Shown one piece after another: positions 1-5,938 of a DNA stretch of 6,316 bases. A program made the position numbers and the translations under genes. The notes beneath the pieces were generated by a model that ran no database searches, was not told the origin of the DNA, and worked only from the letters and a program-made list of their open reading frames with translations. Source of the stretch: an uncultured Polyangiaceae bacterium (GTDB lineage Bacteria; Myxococcota_A; Polyangia; Polyangiales; Houyiibacteriaceae); the NCBI GenBank assembly GCA_947258625.1, contig CAMYJN010000150.1:1-6316 (forward strand), in the 5' to 3' direction. Position 1 is the stretch's first letter, and each line of letters starts with the position of its first letter.

Positions 1-896
1 TGGTCGTCGCGTCCTTTGGGCAGCACGATCTCCAGGTGTGCGATCAGATCCCCCCTGGGCTTGTCCTTCGGCTGGATCCCTTTGCCGCGCAGTCGGAGCT
101 TGGAGCCGTTCTTGGAGCCGGGGGGAATCGAGAGCTGCACCATGCCTTCGGGCGTCGGCAGATTCACCTTGGTCCCGGCGTACGCTTCGAGCGGAGTCAC
201 CGGCACCTTCACGTGCAGCTGCTTACCCCGAATCGAGAAGTAGGGGTGCTTGCGAACCTTCACCTCCAGAACCAGGTCGCCCCGAGGCCCACCCTGGGAC
301 CCTTGGCCGCCCTGGCCCCGAAGCCGGATCTTGCCCTGGTTCCGAACCCCCGCCGGAATCCGGACCTTCAGGGTGCGATCCCCTTCATCGCTGCGGAGGC
401 TCAGCTCCCTGGTGCAGCCGAGAACCGCCTCCCGGAAATCCACCGTGACCTCGGAACGGAGGTCCGCGCCCTTACGAGGAACTCGCACGTAGCCACCGCG
501 GCCGCCGCCGGCGCCACCCAACAGGTCTTCCAAGTTGAACTCGAAGTGGCCCCCCTGCCCGCCGGCTCGCTGCCCTCGAGCCGCTGCCCCGAAGATGTCC
601 CCGAAGTCGAAGCCACCGAAGCCCGCGGCTCCCTGGGTTGCCGCGTGATAAGACTCCGGGTCGAAACCCTCACGAAGGCCCATCTCGCCAAACTCGTCGT
701 ACAGCTTCCGCTTCTCCACGTCGGACAGAACCGTGTACGCCGCCGAGACGTCCTTGAAACGCTCCTCGGCCTCTTTGTTGTCCGGGTTGCGGTCCGGGTG
801 CAGCTCCTTGGCAAGTTGGCGATACGCCTTCTTGATCTGCTCCGGGCTCGCATCCCGCGACACCCCCAAAACACCGTAGAAATCGCGGTCAGCCAT
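1..896 (-). CDS. DnaJ/CbpA-type J-domain co-chaperone without zinc finger (C-terminus cut by window edge)
   Basis: Class B (type II) Hsp40: it should stimulate the ATPase of DnaK and hand it unfolded substrates in the cytoplasm. The reading frame stays open from the ATG at 896 to the window edge, giving 298 complete codons, so probably only a short C-terminal piece is missing. Visible architecture: J domain at about residues 4-70, starting [13 protein letters not shown], with the essential HPD tripeptide at 33-35. A Gly/Phe-rich linker follows at about 89-135 ([12 protein letters not shown] and a Gly-rich run). Two substrate-binding C-terminal beta domains follow from about 143 onward, with the typical [18 protein letters not shown] and [17 protein letters not shown] repeats. 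The four CxxCxGxG zinc-binding motifs of true DnaJ are absent and only one cysteine (C161) is present, so it resembles CbpA or a DnaJ C-terminal-domain protein. The chosen start is the only one that keeps the J-domain N-terminus intact. It lacks a clear Shine-Dalgarno. It is divergent from uppS across 191 bp. Confidence 0.93.
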   Translation of the reverse strand, partial: MADRDFYGVLGVSRDASPEQIKKAYRQLAKELHPDRNPDNKEAEERFKDVSAAYTVLSDVEKRKLYDEFGEMGLREGFDPESYHAATQGAAGFGGFDFGDIFGAAARGQRAGGQGGHFEFNLEDLLGGAGGGRGGYVRVPRKGADLRSEVTVDFREAVLGCTRELSLRSDEGDRTLKVRIPAGVRNQGKIRLRGQGGQGSQGGPRGDLVLEVKVRKHPYFSIRGKQLHVKVPVTPLEAYAGTKVNLPTPEGMVQLSIPPGSKNGSKLRLRGKGIQPKDKPRGDLIAHLEIVLPKGRDD

Positions 897-904
897 GGTC
901 GCCC

Positions 905-932
905 AACATAATCACTCGAACCCTTCTTTCAA
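905..932 (-). promoter_or_regulatory. Candidate sigma70-like promoter of the dnaJ-like gene
   Basis: Read on the minus strand, TTGAAA (927-932) is followed after a 16-nt spacer by TATGTT (905-910). The first matches the -35 consensus at 5 of 6 positions and the second matches TATAAT at 4 of 6. The -10-like box ends only 8 nt before the ATG at 896, so transcription from it would begin about 2 nt before the start codon. That is consistent with the lack of a Shine-Dalgarno but is only a prediction. I see no sigma32-type (CTTGAA with CCCCAT) pair. Confidence 0.3.
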
Positions 933-955
933 CGGTACCCCGGGACGAAACCGAG

Positions 956-1003
956 CGCATACGCGCGATTTTGGCAACGGTTGAGCCAAATATGGCGTAT
1001 TCG
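956..1003. promoter_or_regulatory. Nested inverted repeat (possible operator) between the dnaJ-like gene and uppS
   Basis: An inner perfect 6-bp dyad, TTTGGC (970-975) and GCCAAA (985-990), has a 9-nt loop. An outer perfect 6-bp dyad, ATACGC (959-964) and GCGTAT (995-1000), has almost the same centre (980 against 979.5). Two further matching bases (956-957 with 1002-1003) lie beyond a single mismatch. The arms are separated by short unpaired segments of 5 and 4 nt. The position between divergent genes suggests a regulator-binding site. The inner half-site spacing of 9 nt resembles the CIRCE element, but the arm sequence does not match CIRCE (TTAGCACTC). There is no T-run, so it is not a standard terminator. 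Confidence 0.4.
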
Positions 1004-1052
1004 AGACGGTAAGTTGACCATTTTGTCTTCTGCCAGAGACTGAGAGCGGTTC

Positions 1053-1079
1053 TTGCTGCCATTCGGGTCACATGATACT
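1053..1079 (+). promoter_or_regulatory. Weak candidate promoter of uppS-cdsA
   Basis: GATACT (1074-1079) is a plausible -10 box, matching TATAAT at 4 of 6 positions. The best upstream hexamer is TTGCTG (1053-1058), only 15 nt away, so the -35 assignment is weak. The -10-like box ends 8 nt before the uppS ATG, the same geometry as on the divergent side, and uppS also lacks a recognisable Shine-Dalgarno. A second -35-like sequence, TTGACC at 1014-1019, has no matching -10 at normal spacing. Confidence 0.2.
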
Positions 1080-1087
1080 CGCTCGCC

Positions 1088-1864
1088 ATGGCCTTGGTCG
1101 ATGTTAGCCGCATTCCGCAGCATGTCGCGATCATCATGGACGGCAATGGGCGATGGGCGCAGGCGAGGTCCAAGCCACGTACCGCCGGTCACGAGCGCGG
1201 CGCGGATGCCGTCCGCGCGACGATGCGTGCGGCTCGACGACTCGGCATTCCTGCACTGACCTTGTACGCGTTCAGCGAACAGAACTGGGATCGACCAGAA
1301 GCGGAGATCAACGCGCTGGTCGACCTGCTTTGCGAGTGCTTGGTCTCAGAACGCAACGAGCTTCTCGACAACGAGATTCGGCTGTCGGCGATTGGGCGCT
1401 TGCACAAACTTCCGCCACACGCGCAGTCGCGCCTGCTGTCGCTCAGCGAGGAGACCGAATCTTGCAACGGGATGACGTTGACGCTCGCGCTCTCGTACGG
1501 CGGTCGCGAAGAGCTCATCGATGCGGCGCGCGCCCTTGCGAGCGCGGCACGTGACGGCGAGATCGAACCGGAAGAGATCGACGAAGCTGCGATCGATCGC
1601 TGCTTGCCTTCGATGGACCTAGGGCCGGTGGACCTGCTGATTCGCACCGGCGGCGAGCAGCGGATCAGCAACTTTCTTCTATGGGGATCGGCCTATGCCG
1701 AGCTCTACTTCACCGACCAGCTCTGGCCGGATTTCGACGCAAATTCGCTATATTCTGCGGTTCGGGACTACCAAGGTCGGGAGCGTCGATTCGGCCTCGT
1801 TTCTGAGGTCGACGAAGAGGAAACAGCGCGCGAAGCGAGAAGAGAATTGGAACGCGCAGTATGA
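1088..1864 (+). CDS. uppS: Isoprenyl transferase / undecaprenyl diphosphate synthase
   Basis: Cis-prenyltransferase of 258 aa, normal length for the family. It condenses isopentenyl diphosphate units onto farnesyl diphosphate to give C55 undecaprenyl diphosphate, the lipid carrier for peptidoglycan and other surface polymers, at the cytoplasmic face of the membrane. The N-terminal block IPQHVAIIMDGNGRWA holds the catalytic Asp at residue 18. R31 and H35 (RTAGHE) and the TLYAFSEQNW block follow. The C-terminal family signature, DLLIRTGGEQRISNFLLWG at residues 182-200, carries R186, R192 and S194, and E205 follows in AYAELYF. These sit at a constant offset of 8 from the E. coli residues D26, R39, H43, R194, R200, S202 and E213, so the active site looks intact. 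The start is the ATG closest to the conserved N-terminus; no strong Shine-Dalgarno precedes it. Its stop overlaps the cdsA start as ATGA, so the two should be translationally coupled. Confidence 0.97.
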   Translation: MALVDVSRIPQHVAIIMDGNGRWAQARSKPRTAGHERGADAVRATMRAARRLGIPALTLYAFSEQNWDRPEAEINALVDLLCECLVSERNELLDNEIRLSAIGRLHKLPPHAQSRLLSLSEETESCNGMTLTLALSYGGREELIDAARALASAARDGEIEPEEIDEAAIDRCLPSMDLGPVDLLIRTGGEQRISNFLLWGSAYAELYFTDQLWPDFDANSLYSAVRDYQGRERRFGLVSEVDEEETAREARRELERAV

Positions 1865-2706
1865 ACGACGCGATCGAACAACCACCCATGAAAAAGGGTT
1901 TGTCCGGAACCGCGCTTCGGGTCGCAACGGTCGTCCCGCTGATTCCGATCATCGTGTGGATGATGTTTGCCGGGCCGCGTTGGGTTTGGCAGACGTTCAT
2001 CTTGGCAGCGATCGCGATCGGCGGCTACGAGCTCATGGGGATGAAGGTTCCTTCGTCGCGCGGGCTTCGCAGTTGGGGGTCGGTGACCGCCGTCTTGTTT
2101 GCGTACACACTCATGTTCACGACGAGTGCAACCGCCGTATACGGCGCGGTGCTAGTCATCATTCTCGGCGCAATGGCCTGGAGTCTCTTGCAAGAGGATC
2201 CGCTGCACAACGCGAGCGTGCGTGTCGGTTGGTTGCTGGGGACGCCGGTCTACGTCGGCGGCACCTTGGCTGCGGTTGCGCTCGTCCGCGATTTTGATCC
2301 GACTGGGGCCTGGGTTCTGCTTACGATGGTGCTCGCCTGGGGCAGCGACACCTGCGCTTATTTCGTCGGGCGTAAATTCGGAAAGACCAAGCTCGCACCT
2401 CGAATCTCGCCCAAAAAGACCCTCGAAGGCTCGGCCGGCGGCCTGGCGGCGTCCGTCGTAGGCGCGGTGATCATGAGCTTCTTCTTGCCGGGTCTTGGCC
2501 CCATCGACGCGATCGCGCTCGGGATTCTCGCCGGCGCTGCCGGTCAGGCCGGCGACCTCCTGATGTCGGTGCTCAAACGCAGTAGCGGCGTCAAGGACAG
2601 CGGCGGCATCCTGCCTGGGCACGGAGGGATTCTGGATCGGGCCGATGCGCTTGCCTTTACCGCGCCGGCGACCTGGGCCTACGGACACTTCATCGTCGGC
2701 TTTTGA
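1861..2706 (+). CDS. cdsA: Phosphatidate cytidylyltransferase (CDP-diglyceride synthase)
   Basis: Integral membrane enzyme of 281 aa that makes CDP-diacylglycerol from CTP and phosphatidic acid, the branch point of phospholipid synthesis. Several hydrophobic segments are visible, roughly residues 19-36, 41-56, 71-110, 120-160 and 190-235, as expected for a multi-pass protein. Two conserved blocks are clear. One is AWGSDTCAYFVGRKFGKTK near residues 159-177 followed by SPKKTLEG at 183-190. The other is the family signature at 236-262, with S236, K239-R240, K245-D246, H254-G255-G256 and D259-R260-x-D262, ending GHGGILDRAD. The ATG overlaps the uppS TGA by 4 nt, an arrangement typical of coupling in a uppS-cdsA operon. 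The position usually taken by dxr in proteobacteria is instead occupied by a thioredoxin-fold gene 12 nt downstream. Confidence 0.96.
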   Translation: MNDAIEQPPMKKGLSGTALRVATVVPLIPIIVWMMFAGPRWVWQTFILAAIAIGGYELMGMKVPSSRGLRSWGSVTAVLFAYTLMFTTSATAVYGAVLVIILGAMAWSLLQEDPLHNASVRVGWLLGTPVYVGGTLAAVALVRDFDPTGAWVLLTMVLAWGSDTCAYFVGRKFGKTKLAPRISPKKTLEGSAGGLAASVVGAVIMSFFLPGLGPIDAIALGILAGAAGQAGDLLMSVLKRSSGVKDSGGILPGHGGILDRADALAFTAPATWAYGHFIVGF

Positions 2707-2718
2707 TAGTCTCTACCC

Positions 2719-3669
2719 GTGTCCGAGCTCGCTCCCACTCATCTGTCGCTCTCGCTGACCGGCGCGGGTACGCTCCTTCTCGCAGTTCTCGTCGTCTCTT
2801 CTGCGTGCGACCGAAGCGGCACCGAAGACGGTCGTTCGGCGGAGACGCCAAGTGCTCAATCGTCGATTGCGGATGACTCGGCGCCTGCGGTGATCGACGC
2901 TGACTGGGTAGCTTCCAAGTTCCAAGCGCCACCACCGCCGGAACAAAAGGACTGGATGCGCGAGATCGAGAAAGACCCGATCGCCGCGCTCAAGCAAATG
3001 GACCCGGCAGCGCTTCAATCCGGCCGCAACCGGCCGGCAGGTTCCGTCGGCTCGAAGCCGGAAATCACCGAGATTCGCTCGAAAAAACCGGCGGAGTATC
3101 AGCCCGAGCAGCCGCTTCGAGGCTGGCCGCCGGTCGTCGGCCAGTTCTACCCGAACCTGGTCTTGAAGGACCAAACCGGGCAGGTCAGCGCGATCAGCGA
3201 CTTCAAGGGCAAGGTCATTCTCCTCGAGGTCGTCGGGCTGACCTGCAAAGCATGCCATGCATTCGCCGGCGGGAACGAGCCCGGAAGGAGCCGCTTCCGC
3301 GGAATCCAACCGCAACCTGGACTCGACTCCATCGAGCGCTACGCCACCGGCTACGCGAAGCTCTCACTGGAACATCCGGACATCGTCTTCGTCCAGCTCG
3401 TGCTCTACGGAATGGACGGCCGCAGCGCGCCCACTGAAGACGACGTGCGCGATTGGGCGACTCACTTTGGGATGGACCGTCGCAAGAACCAAGTGGTGCT
3501 GATCGGCGACCAACGATTCATCAGCCCTGAAACGAGAAGACTGATCCCAGGCTTCCACCTGATCGACCAAAACGGGATCCTCCGTGCAATGAGCAGCAAC
3601 GACCCTAAGCACGACCGGCTCCACAGCTCGCTGCTCCCGACGCTCGCGAGCCTGGTCAACGACGATTGA
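2719..3669 (+). CDS. Thioredoxin-fold (TlpA/AhpC-TSA-like) probable lipoprotein with CxxC motif
   Basis: 316 aa, starting at GTG; an in-frame TAG at 2707-2709 rules out any upstream start. The N-terminus has a hydrophobic run (about residues 15-29) ending LVVSSAC, so C30 may be a lipidated cysteine. The lipobox is imperfect (Ser at -3) and few basic residues precede it, so plain secretion or a membrane anchor is also possible. Residues about 31-135 are polar, Pro/Glu-rich and probably a disordered spacer. The C-terminal half reads as a thioredoxin fold: FYPNLVLKDQTGQ, then KGKVILLEVVGLTCKACHAF with the redox pair C176-x-x-C179 at the start of a helix, and IPGFHLIDQNG with a likely cis-proline at P277 near the active site. 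Such proteins reduce or exchange disulfides, or act in metallocofactor assembly, outside the cytoplasm; the substrate cannot be named. It probably belongs to the uppS-cdsA transcript (12-nt gap) and converges on the SPFH gene with only 3 nt between stop codons. Confidence 0.82.
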   Translation: MSELAPTHLSLSLTGAGTLLLAVLVVSSACDRSGTEDGRSAETPSAQSSIADDSAPAVIDADWVASKFQAPPPPEQKDWMREIEKDPIAALKQMDPAALQSGRNRPAGSVGSKPEITEIRSKKPAEYQPEQPLRGWPPVVGQFYPNLVLKDQTGQVSAISDFKGKVILLEVVGLTCKACHAFAGGNEPGRSRFRGIQPQPGLDSIERYATGYAKLSLEHPDIVFVQLVLYGMDGRSAPTEDDVRDWATHFGMDRRKNQVVLIGDQRFISPETRRLIPGFHLIDQNGILRAMSSNDPKHDRLHSSLLPTLASLVNDD

Positions 3670-3672
3670 ACC

Positions 3673-4500
3673 TCAGCGTCCCGCGGCCTTCTTGATCGCC
3701 CCGAGATCGAGGATGGCACCGCCTTCGCCGACGATCGTGGGCTGCTTACCGTCCCACTTCTCGACCGCACGTAAGTATACGATTTCAGCGCTAATTGTCT
3801 TGCGCAGAAGCTCCTGTGCCTTCGCCTCGGCTTCCGCTCTCGCGAGCATTGCGTTTGCCGTTCCCCGTGCCTTGGCCTCCGCCTGTTCGGCTTCGACCTT
3901 GATGCGCGCGAGGTCGTTCCTCGCGGTGAGAGCGCGCTGCTCGGCCACCTGTTTGGCTTCGACCGCCTGTTGGTACTCCGGGGCGAATTGGAAGTCCGTG
4001 ATCGACAGCTCGGTCACGAGGATGTCGCTCTTCGCCAGCGTGACCTTGATGCTGTCACCCAGTGTCGCCTTCACCTCTTGACGCTTGGTGATCAGCTCTT
4101 CGGCGGTGTACTGCGCTGTCGCCTGCTTTAGCGACTCTTGAAGAGCGGGATCGATGATCGTGTTCTCGACGATCATGCGTGTCCCGATGTTGCGGAACAC
4201 CTCGACGATCTGAGCCGCGTCGATACGGTAGTTCAGAGCGATCTTCGTCGACACGACCTGAAGGTCTTTGGAAGACGCGGTCGCGCTTGCTTCCATCTTG
4301 TGGACGCGAGTCGAGATGTTGATGATCTGCGTTTTCACCGGCGTTCGGAAATGGATTCCCTCCTGAAGCGCGACGTCCTGAATCTCGCCCCACTTCATGA
4401 CGACGCCCAGGCTGCCGGCGTTCACCTGCGTGCAGCCCGTGAGCCCAGCCAAAAGAAGCCCTGCGAGGACGGGTTTGAGCAATTTTTCAACGATTTTCAT
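3673..4500 (-). CDS. SPFH/prohibitin-like lipoprotein
   Basis: 275 aa when started at the ATG at 4500; an alternative in-frame ATG at 4506 adds two residues. The inner start is preferred because AAGGA lies 7 nt upstream of it but too close to the outer one. The N-terminus is a lipoprotein signal: MKIVEKLLKP, then a hydrophobic stretch ending LLLAGLTGC, with C23 as the lipidation site. An SPFH (Band 7) domain follows at about residues 27-190 (NAGSLGVVMKWGEIQDVALQ, HFRTPVKTQIINISTRVHKM, ALNYRIDAAQIVEVFRNIG, LAKSDILVTELSITDFQF). An Ala/Glu/Lys-rich coiled coil follows at about 180-240. The order and length match prohibitin-like proteins, which form ring-shaped membrane assemblies that organise membrane domains or modulate proteases such as FtsH. 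A lipid anchor rather than a transmembrane helix would place the domain in the periplasm. It is the last gene of the minus-strand hypA-hypB-nicO series, 51 nt after the transporter. A link to nickel metabolism is not evident from the protein itself. Confidence 0.88.
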   Translation of the reverse strand: MKIVEKLLKPVLAGLLLAGLTGCTQVNAGSLGVVMKWGEIQDVALQEGIHFRTPVKTQIINISTRVHKMEASATASSKDLQVVSTKIALNYRIDAAQIVEVFRNIGTRMIVENTIIDPALQESLKQATAQYTAEELITKRQEVKATLGDSIKVTLAKSDILVTELSITDFQFAPEYQQAVEAKQVAEQRALTARNDLARIKVEAEQAEAKARGTANAMLARAEAEAKAQELLRKTISAEIVYLRAVEKWDGKQPTIVGEGGAILDLGAIKKAAGR

Positions 4501-4507
4501 GTCCATT

Positions 4508-4512
4508 TCCTT
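4508..4512 (-). promoter_or_regulatory. Ribosome binding site that favours the second ATG of the SPFH gene
   Basis: On the minus strand AAGGA lies here, within GAGAAGGAA. It is 7 nt from the ATG at 4500 and only 1 nt from the ATG at 4506, so the downstream start is the better placed one. Confidence 0.6.
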
Positions 4513-4520
4513 CTCTATAG

Positions 4521-4547
4521 CGCCCCGGCGTCGAATGTCGCCCCGGC
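4521..4547. repeat. Two direct copies of CGCCCCGGC with 9-nt spacing
   Basis: CGCCCCGGC occurs at 4521-4529 and again at 4539-4547, with GTCGAATGT between them, giving an 18-bp period. The pair sits in the only noncoding gap of the minus-strand block, between the NicO-type transporter stop and the SPFH gene start. It could be a regulator site or a chance product of high-GC sequence. No convincing promoter is visible beside it. Confidence 0.35.
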
Positions 4548-4551
4548 TTCG

Positions 4552-5205
4552 TCACCAATCCAAGAACGCAACCAGGACGCCGGTCGCCACGATCAGGGCG
4601 CCGGCCATGCTGTCGCCGTAGCGCTCGATCCACTTGCCCTTGAACAGCTGCGCGCCCGAGTGGGCCACGGCAACCAGAGAGACCATCGCGCCGACCGTAG
4701 CAACCTCGTAGGCGACGACGATCGACATCGTCTCGACGGCCGACAGCGGTGCTGCCGCGAAAAGGATCGGAATCACGGCGACGCATGGGTCCGCGCAGTA
4801 GATCAAGAACAGTGACCAGGTCGAGGCCCGCGACGCGTCGTGCACGTGGTCGTAGTGGTGATGATGGTGACCGTGCAGCCGATGGGCGAACGCGCCCCGA
4901 AGACCCCAGATCGCATACGCGACGCCGAAGCCGATCAAGAGCAAACCCGCGATCGACACCATGCGCTCGCCGATTGATTCAAAAAGCTGCGCGCCGAACA
5001 GCAACGCGAGCAGTCCGAGCAGGACCGAAACCGTCACATGGCCAAGCCCGCAAAGAAACGCGACCCGCGCCGCGCGCCCTCTCGACCAGCCGCGCGCCCG
5101 CGCGACCGCCGCGATGGGCACCCAGTGGTCGGGCGCCAACGAATGCAGGGAGCCTATCGTGATCGCTGCCACCGCAAGTGATGCGAAAAGGCTAGTGGTG
5201 TTCAT
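4552..5205 (-). CDS. NicO/UreH-family nickel/cobalt transporter-like membrane protein
   Basis: 217 aa from the ATG at 5205. The frame is open further upstream, but that part lies inside hypB and reads as non-membrane sequence; an ATG at 5217 is the other possible start. About six hydrophobic segments are visible (near residues 6-24, 47-75, 82-102, 130-152, 157-180 and 195-216). The first holds GSLHSLAPDHWVPIA with H21, D26 and H27, the HxxxxDH metal motif of NicO/UreH and NiCoT transporters. GLGHVTVS at 53-60 supplies another membrane histidine. A loop at 108-122 is extremely His-rich (10 of 15), as expected for metal capture. FLIYCADPCVAVIP at 133-146 is a further conserved-looking membrane segment. 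It likely moves Ni2+ (or Co2+) across the inner membrane; import rather than export is inferred from the adjacent hypB and hypA. Its start overlaps the hypB end by 14 nt, suggesting coupled translation. A TauE/SafE-like or other cation role is not excluded. Confidence 0.88.
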   Translation of the reverse strand: MNTTSLFASLAVAAITIGSLHSLAPDHWVPIAAVARARGWSRGRAARVAFLCGLGHVTVSVLLGLLALLFGAQLFESIGERMVSIAGLLLIGFGVAYAIWGLRGAFAHRLHGHHHHHYDHVHDASRASTWSLFLIYCADPCVAVIPILFAAAPLSAVETMSIVVAYEVATVGAMVSLVAVAHSGAQLFKGKWIERYGDSMAGALIVATGVLVAFLDW

Positions 5206-5938
5206 GCTGGTGCTCATGATCGTGGTGCGCGTGGGCCTCGGGCGACCGCTCGACCACTGCCGGCCGGCGATCCTCCAGCCACTGCAGCCAAGCGTCGATA
5301 CCGTCACCGGTCTTTGCCGACACCTTCAACATGTTGGCTCCGGGCATCACGCGGGCGAGCGCGTCTTCGACCGCGGCGACGTCGAAATCCAAATGCGGGA
5401 TCAAATCGACTTTGGTCAGCAAGACCAGATCCGCCTTTTGAAACATGACCGGGTATTTGAGCGGCTTGTCTTCGCCTTCGGTTACCGAGAGCGTCACCAC
5501 GTTGGCGGCCTGGCCGAGATCGTAGATTGCAGGGCATACCAAGTTGCCGACGTTCTCGATGAAAAAGATATCGCGGTCGCTCGATGGAAAGTGATGGAGG
5601 GCGTGGTGCACGAGCCGCGCATCGAGGTGGCAGGCGGATCCCGTCGTGATGGTCGACGAGACGATGCCAGCGGCGTTGAGTCGATCGGCGTCGCGTTCGG
5701 TGGCCAGATCACCGCTGACGGCGCCGAGCTTGAGACGCCCCGCTGCCGCCTTGGAGGTCGCCTCCAAAACCGCGGTTTTTCCGGCTCCGGGCGAACCCAT
5801 CAAGTTGATCGCCAATACACCCAAACCTTTGAAATGACTACGATTATGCCCTGCCTGGGCGTCGTTGTCTGAGAGGATTCGCTCCTGCACCTCGATCGGC
5901 ACGATTTCCGGGTCACCGCATCCGCAGGTTTCACACAT
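5192..5938 (-). CDS. hypB: Hydrogenase nickel incorporation GTPase HypB with C-terminal His-rich tail
   Basis: 248 aa SIMIBI-class GTPase that works with HypA to insert nickel into the large subunit of [NiFe]-hydrogenase in the cytoplasm. The start at 5938 is chosen because it gives the family N-terminus MCETCGCGD, the high-affinity nickel site CxxCGC (C2, C5, C7), and because GGAGG lies 6 nt upstream. The open frame continues upstream to 6109 but only as overlap with hypA. Further motifs: the P-loop GSPGAGKT at 48-55, GDLATERDADR at 76-86, C103-H104 and C135 in ENVGNLVCP (the G-domain metal site, 32 residues apart as in E. coli C166/H167 and C198), and TKVD at 175-178 for guanine recognition. 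The last 13 residues (236-248) contain eight histidines alternating with acidic or Gln residues. His-rich stretches in other HypB proteins usually lie between the N-terminal Cys motif and the P-loop, so this placement is unusual. The gene overlaps hypA by 8 nt and the transporter gene by 14 nt. Confidence 0.97.
   Translation of the reverse strand: MCETCGCGDPEIVPIEVQERILSDNDAQAGHNRSHFKGLGVLAINLMGSPGAGKTAVLEATSKAAAGRLKLGAVSGDLATERDADRLNAAGIVSSTITTGSACHLDARLVHHALHHFPSSDRDIFFIENVGNLVCPAIYDLGQAANVVTLSVTEGEDKPLKYPVMFQKADLVLLTKVDLIPHLDFDVAAVEDALARVMPGANMLKVSAKTGDGIDAWLQWLEDRRPAVVERSPEAHAHHDHEHQHEHH

Noticed and set aside
36..911. Long plus-strand open frame of 291 codons opposite the dnaJ-like gene
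   Set aside because: It is antisense to a clear J-domain protein, has biased composition without recognisable motifs, and arises from the high GC content.
956..1003. Reading the intergenic dyad as a CIRCE element or a terminator
   Set aside because: The arms do not match the CIRCE consensus, and no T-run follows on either strand.
1189..1671. Minus-strand open frame of 160 codons inside uppS
   Set aside because: uppS has every catalytic residue in the other strand; this frame is Ser/Arg-rich shadow sequence.
2713..3315. Minus-strand open frame of 200 codons opposite the thioredoxin-fold gene
   Set aside because: Its product is Arg-rich with no recognisable domain, whereas the plus strand encodes a signal-like N-terminus, CxxC and cis-Pro motifs.
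4845..4885. Low-complexity GTG/ATG-rich tract resembling a simple repeat
   Set aside because: It is the coding sequence of the His-rich loop of the NicO-type protein (His codons on the minus strand), not a separate repeat element.
5206..5307. Longer transporter start at 5307
   Set aside because: The extra residues overlap hypB, are Arg/Ser/Trp-rich and not membrane-like; the family N-terminus begins at the ATG at 5205 or possibly 5217.
4961..5872. Plus-strand open frame of 303 codons across the transporter and hypB
   Set aside because: It lies opposite two well-supported genes with metal motifs and a P-loop; no domain is seen in its own translation.
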